Shown in pieces: positions 59,035 through 64,000 of a stretch of 64,000 nt of DNA. The stretch's first letter is position 1, and each line of letters starts with the position of its first letter. The DNA is taken from assembly GCF_958450345.1 (NCBI RefSeq), contig NC_088783.1, positions 57,140,395-57,204,394 of the forward strand. Direction: 5' to 3'. The stretch comes from Calliphora vicina (Eukaryota; Arthropoda; Insecta; Diptera; Calliphoridae). Below the pieces are notes generated by a model that ran no database searches, was not told the origin of the DNA, and was given only the letters and a program-made list of their open reading frames with translations. A program made the translations under genes and the position numbers.

Positions 59035-59387
59035 TTAGCAGTTTTACATGTTGAAAATGAAGTAGTTATGTTAGCAAACTGAATTTTTGCGATATTTTAG
59101 TTTTGTTTTAATAAAAAATTATTTTTTTTTATAAAAAATTTTTTTATTTTGACTATTTGGGAAGGGCACTTGCCCACCCCAGAATAATAGTCTAGCTACG
59201 CTTGTGGTCCACTGTGACTAACATTTTGAATTCATGAATGTACTATTTTAAAAATCTTGTATTCACAAAATCTTGTATTTACAAATTCATAGATCATGAA
59301 AATTTATTTACATGTGTAATTTTTTGTCGAATGTGTAATTTAGGTATGGGGAATGTGTAGTTTATAATTTTCTTGGTGGCAACACTG

Positions 59388-59395
59388 GTATATAA
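59388..59395 (+). repeat. hAT target-site duplication, right
   Basis: GTATATAA directly follows the right end of the large hAT element, identical to 54619-54626. Confidence 0.92.
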
Positions 59396-60389
59396 TTGCA
59401 TTTGCTCTTTTACTATCACTCTTCCTCTCCTTGCACACCATGTGCAGTTTACTCTCATTAATTTGTTAAATTCTCTCACTATTTTCCATCATATTCTACC
59501 CACCATAAAGGCAACCTTCACAGTCCGAAACGTTGTTTTTGTTGGCAACTCTAAAACTCAATTATTTTTGTCGTGCATCGACATGCCAAAACCGGGCAAA
59601 ATGTAGAAAAAACAACAAACAAACAAACCAGCAGCCCGATAGTTGGTTTTTAAATGCATTTGCCGTAATCGTAATATTCGTACTTGAATTCGCTCGCGTA
59701 CTTGCAGTTTTGCTGTCGTTGACATCATTCGTGGCTGGCTGGTTGTTGTTCTAGTGCACATTGCTGTGAGTGAGTGACGTTAACGTTGCCGTTAACGCAT
59801 ACACTGAAACGAATCATGTAAAGCAATTTAACAAAAATAAAAGCAACAAACAGCATTGCAAGTGAAAACGAACAACATCGTGTTGTTTTTTTTGGTCTAT
59901 GAATTGCTGCAACTATAGTTTTTTAATGTTCGTTTCTCTCGTAAATTGTGTAAGGTTGGGTTGGTTGGGTGACTGGCTGGCTGGACGTCAGACAGGCTGA
60001 CAGACTATTTGTTTGTTGATGTTGCTTGCTGGCTTTTATACTCTCATCATGATGGACGGACGGACCTTAGAGCATGTTGTTCACATTTAACATTGAAAAC
60101 GTACATTGACATAAATGCATTGCATTTTACAATAACAATGTTTTGCAAAAAATATTGTAAACAGCAAACACTCATGAACATTAACACACACGAACATGCT
60201 TACAGCCATGTAAACAATTTTACATGTATGGATGTATGGAAATCATAAGAGTATGCCTCAATATAAATGTAAATATAAACTAGGGTGCGACAAAATTGTC
60301 AGTAGAATAGCTGGAGTTGAGATCGGACTATGTATATTTTCGTCAATGAAAATGATCGCCTGAATTTCAAAGTTATATGCTAAAATCAA
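59396..60389. other. gene-free stretch
   Basis: No gene is recognised. (AACAA)n at 59612-59628 and CTGGCTGG/GACAG-type runs at 59960-60005. Overlapping open frames on both strands at 59373-59761 do not resemble known proteins. Confidence 0.5.
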
Positions 60390-63315
60390 ATGAATCTGCT
60401 GATTATTGCCGATTTTTCGTTAAACCAAATAAACGATTATTCGATTAATCGAATAAAAAACTTGCAAACATAAAAAATACAAAACAATAATTACAAAACC
60501 AATGAAATCATATGAAATTTTAACGAATAATCGGTTACCCGAATAAATGTCTCAGCGAATAAAGCAATAGAAACTAAGAAATTGTATAAAAGTTGTACAG
60601 AATGTCAAAGTATTTCTTAATTCCAGCATTTTTAATGAAAATTTTAAATCAATCTATGAAATATTGGCGATTATTCGTAATACCAAATAAACGATTATTC
60701 GATTAATCGAATAAAAAACTTGCAAAAATAAAATATACAAAACAATAATTACAATACTAATGATTTCATATGAAACTTAAACGAATAATCGTTTAACCGA
60801 ATAACTGTCTTAGCGAATAAAGCAATAAAAACTTCGAAATTTTATAAAAGTTGTATAGAATTTAAATTTATTTCTTAATTCCAGCATATATTATGCAAGA
60901 TTTAAATGAATCTATTGATAACTGGCGATTATTCGTAAAACCAAATAAACGATTATTCGAGTAATCGTTTAAAAATGTTATAAACATAAAAAATACAAAA
61001 CAATAATTACTAAACCAATGAATTCATATGAAATTAAAACAAATAATCGCAAACCCGAATAATCGCATAAGCGAATAAAACAAACATAAAAAAATATTAA
61101 AAAATGTGCACGATTTAAAAGTATTTCTTAATTCCAGCATTTTTCATGTGAATTTTAAATTAATCTGTGGAATATTGGCGATTATTCGTTAAAACCGAAT
61201 AAACGATTATTCGATTAATCGATTAAAAATGTTATAAAAATAAAAAATACATGATAATAATTACAAAACTAATGATTTCATATGAAACTTAAACGAATAA
61301 TCGGATAACCGAATAACTGTCTTAGCGAATAAAGCAATACATATAAACTCACAAAATTTATAAAAATTGTTCAGATTTTAAGAGTATTTCTTAAAACAAG
61401 CATATATCATGCAAAATTTAAATTAATCGAATAAATATTGGCGATTATTCGGTAACCGAATAAACGAATATTCGACTAATTGATAAAAAAAATTGCAAAT
61501 ACAATAAATACATGAAAATATTTAGAAATTTAATGATAACATATAAAATTTTAAACGAATAATCGGGAACCCGAATAACCGTCTCAACGAATAAAGTAAT
61601 ATAAACTAGGGAAATTTATAAAAATTGTGCAGCATTTAAAAATATGTCTTAAATTAAAAATTTTTCATGCGAAATTTTCAATAATTTATGGAATTTTGGC
61701 GATTATTCGTTAAACCGAATAAACGAATATTCGATTAATCGTGTAATAAAGCTGCAAACATAAAAAATACATGACAATATTTCCAAAATTTATGATTTCA
61801 TAAGAAATTTTAACGAATAATCGGAAACCCGAATAACCGTTTAAGCGAATAGGACAATATATTGTAAGAAAATCTACTAAAATTGTGTGGAAGTTAAAAG
61901 TATTACTTATTTATAGCATTTTGCAAATTTTAATTATGCTATGGAATATTGGTGATTATTCGTAAAAACTATTGAACGATTATTCGATTAATCATGTAAT
62001 AAAGTTGCAAACATAAAAAATACATGAAAATATTAACAAAACTAATAATTTCATATTTAATTTAAACGAATAATCGATTTCATATGAAATTTAAAGGAAT
62101 AATCGAAAACCCGAATAATCGTCTAAGCGAATAAAACAATATAAAGTAAGAAAATATACAAAAATTGTGTTAAATTTAAATTTATTTCTTAGTTCTAGAA
62201 TTTTTGATAAGAAATTTTTAATTAATCTATAGAATATTAGCGATTATTCGAAAACCCGAAAATTATTCGATTAATCGATTGAAAAGGTTGCAAACTTAAA
62301 AAATTACTTAAACATAATCACAATAAAATTTACAAAATTCATGATTCCATATGAAATTGAAACGAATAATCGATAACCCGAAAAATTGCCTAAGCGAATA
62401 AAACAATAGAAATTAAGAAAATTTATAAACATTTTCCTGAATTAACAAGTATTTTATAATTCCAACATTTTCTATAATAAATTTCAATTAGTCTATGAAA
62501 TATTAGCGATTATTCGAACCGAATAAACGATTAATCGAGTAAACATTTTATAAACATCAAAATTACATGATAATATTTACAAAACTAATGATTTCATATG
62601 AATTTTCAACGAATAATCGGAAACCCGAATAATCGTCTAAGCGAATAAAACAATATAAATTAAGGAAATTTATAAAAATTGTCCAGAATTAAAAATTAAA
62701 ATTTCAATTAGTCTATGAAATATTAGCGATTATTCGGAAATTCGAATAAACGATTATTCGATTAATCGAGTAAAAACGTTGCAAACATTGAAAATGCATG
62801 CAAAATTTGTAGAACTCATCATTTCACATGAAATGTATACGAATAATCGGAAACCCGACTAATTGTTTAAGCGAATAAAACAATACAAAGTACAAATACA
62901 AAGAAAATATACAAACATTGTGCAAAAGTCAAACAATAGAGGACCATATTGACAACACTAATGATTTTATATGAAATTTAAACGAACAATCGAAAACCCA
63001 AATAACCGTTTAAGTGAATAAAATAATAAAAAATACAAATATTTCGTAGTTCAAACATTTTTTTCAATATTCTATGGAATATTGGTGATTATTTGATAAA
63101 CCGAATAAAATATTCGATTAATCGAATAAAATATTAATCGATTAATCGAATAAAGTTTTTCAAAATGCTTAGAAAATGCTAGTTTTATATGAAAATATAA
63201 GTTTTATATGAATTTTAGACGAATGATTGTAAAACCGAACCCTCTCCAGATTTTTGGAGCTAAATTTACATTTTGTGTACAGAATTTTAACGATTATTCG
63301 GAAAACCCATTTGCA
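60390..63315 (+). repeat. 255-bp satellite, array C
   Basis: About eleven monomers in the orientation of array A. 'GATTATTCGATTAATCG' type blocks recur at about 60434, 60692, 60950, 61205, 61463, 61724, 61977, 62264, 62525 and 62752, a period of about 255 bp. Monomers keep the second block 'CGAATAATCGGAAACCCGAA' and the palindrome 'ATTTCATATGAAAT'. The right edge (62940-63315) decays gradually. Confidence 0.92.
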
Positions 63316-64000
63316 CAATTTATTTTTTATTTTGGTGGGTTTTAGAATCCAAATGCATATATTCATTTTATTTTTTGTATCAGTCTAATGTAAATACACT
63401 CAACTACAAATAAACTTCTGTGTTTATGGTTACGTGGAGTGTAAAGTGGAGAACATAATTATGGAGTACGTGCATTTGTGTTAGTTTGATTTTCAATATG
63501 CACTTACACTCTTCCACACACACACACCTTTATACATGTATAGTCATATTATTTATTAAACGAGGGAAGTCTTGGAAGTAATTTCAAACAACACCTAGGA
63601 AGAACACTCTATATTTTTAAAAAAGTTTCTAGAGTCAAAATATCCCGATAAACTTAACTCAAAACTAACTCCATTTCTTCTAACATCAAAGCACTTTTAC
63701 AACCGCCATCTTTCATATAGTAAGCACAAAAACCTCGTCATATCTTACAAGTAGTAAATGGAAATAATAGCAACAGACAGTCAGTGTAGAATAAAAATAA
63801 AAACATATTAAACAAAAACAATGTTAAAATAATGAAAAAGAAAAACTTAAAAAATAATAAAACCTGCATATAAAAACAACTCAAATACTACACCCACCCA
63901 CCACCACTCATGACTAAAAGTCATAAAAATGAGTTTTAAACCCAAAACCGCTTTGCCAAGATTCAAGAGACGATGTACAACAGATCAGACAAGTTTTAGG
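63316..64000. other. gene-free stretch
   Basis: No gene is recognised. (CA)n at about 63516-63530 and A-rich DNA towards the window end. Confidence 0.5.

Larger units (their letters stand above)
56150..59082 (+). pseudogene. hAT transposase remnant, split by insertion
   Basis: Two typical blocks are readable. Around 56210-56285 'QAKQKESNPQAILVHCLSDR' followed by LNLVIVDSC resembles the 'HC.AH.LNLV..D.C' region of hAT transposases of the ZMYM1-like type. Around 56348-56420 'ISSASCERSFSAMRRIKQER' followed by FSNLA is the C-terminal dimerisation region (SS..CERSFS...IK). Between them most of the catalytic/insertion domain is missing. The reading frame continues after the insertion at 59035 as 'LAVLHVENEVVMLAN' and stops at 59080-59082, so the insertion split the last codons of the gene. 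Inactive. Confidence 0.85.
54627..59387 (+). mobile_element. hAT element, 4.76 kb, with nested insertion
   Basis: Ends CAGTGTTGCCAC (54627-54638) and GTGGCAACACTG (59376-59387) are perfect 12-bp inverted repeats, flanked by 8-bp duplications GTATATAA. Both subterminal regions contain repeated 'ATGTGTAATT' words (54640-54725 and 59305-59360), a typical hAT arrangement for transposase binding. Transposase remnants are on the plus strand at 56150-56420 and 59035-59082. Without the 2.6-kb insert at 56425-59034 the element would be about 2.15 kb, shorter than usual autonomous hAT elements (about 2.5-5 kb), in line with an internal deletion in the gene. Confidence 0.93.

Overview
This window looks like gene-poor, repeat-dense DNA from a higher fly, most likely a calyptrate such as a blow fly or house-fly relative. 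The reasons are the strong A+T bias, long (CAA)n/(TTG)n and poly-A/T stretches, a dispersed INE-1-like repeat containing 'TATTCGGCTGTGCCGAA', and a typical dipteran mix of decayed LINEs, mariners, hAT elements, Helitron-like elements and MITEs. I see no complete host gene, tRNA, rRNA or CRISPR array. One short minus-strand open stretch (7843-8121) could be an exon, with low confidence. Nothing here is prokaryotic.

Layout, left half. 1-210 is a decayed LINE tail. 1910-3805 is a non-autonomous hAT element with an 8-bp target duplication (CTGGCTGG) that carries a Helitron (2041-2474) and a DD41D rosa-like mariner (2481-3390). 4660-5480 is a duplicated, LINE-like block. 6870-7850 is a dead DD34D mariner. 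INE-1-like copies lie at 9523-10066 and 14400-15051. Between and after them, at least six LINE fragments run from 10077 to 27130, mostly minus strand, with recognisable RT, RNase H and C-terminal pieces; one RT segment (24850-26660) has been tandemly amplified. A 151-bp MITE sits at 22035-22185.

Centre. 28656-42515 holds four arrays of one 11-bp satellite family (about 9 kb, about 820 copies) in a mirror-like arrangement: variant A then B in inverted orientation, a mixed higher-order array, then variant B and variant A in the other orientation. A LINE RNase H fragment lies between the last two arrays.

Right half. Three arrays of a roughly 255-bp AT-rich satellite (43545-45660, 51040-54230 inverted, 60390-63315) are built on CGAATAATCG-type dyads. 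A PIF/Harbinger-like MITE abuts the first. A 31-bp minisatellite of about 64 copies (46925-48925) starts inside an INE-1-like element. A second Helitron is at 49048-49355 and another MITE at 49996-50167. Between satellite arrays two and three is a 4.76-kb hAT element with perfect 8-bp target duplications (GTATATAA). Its transposase remnant was broken by a 2.6-kb insertion carrying a roughly 1-kb inverted repeat, with an 11-bp target duplication and, on the minus strand, a poly(A) tail and AATAAA signal.

The genes do not work together as a pathway. The window records layered transposition, satellite growth and decay, as expected of pericentromeric or other heterochromatin, or of a very large intron or intergenic region.
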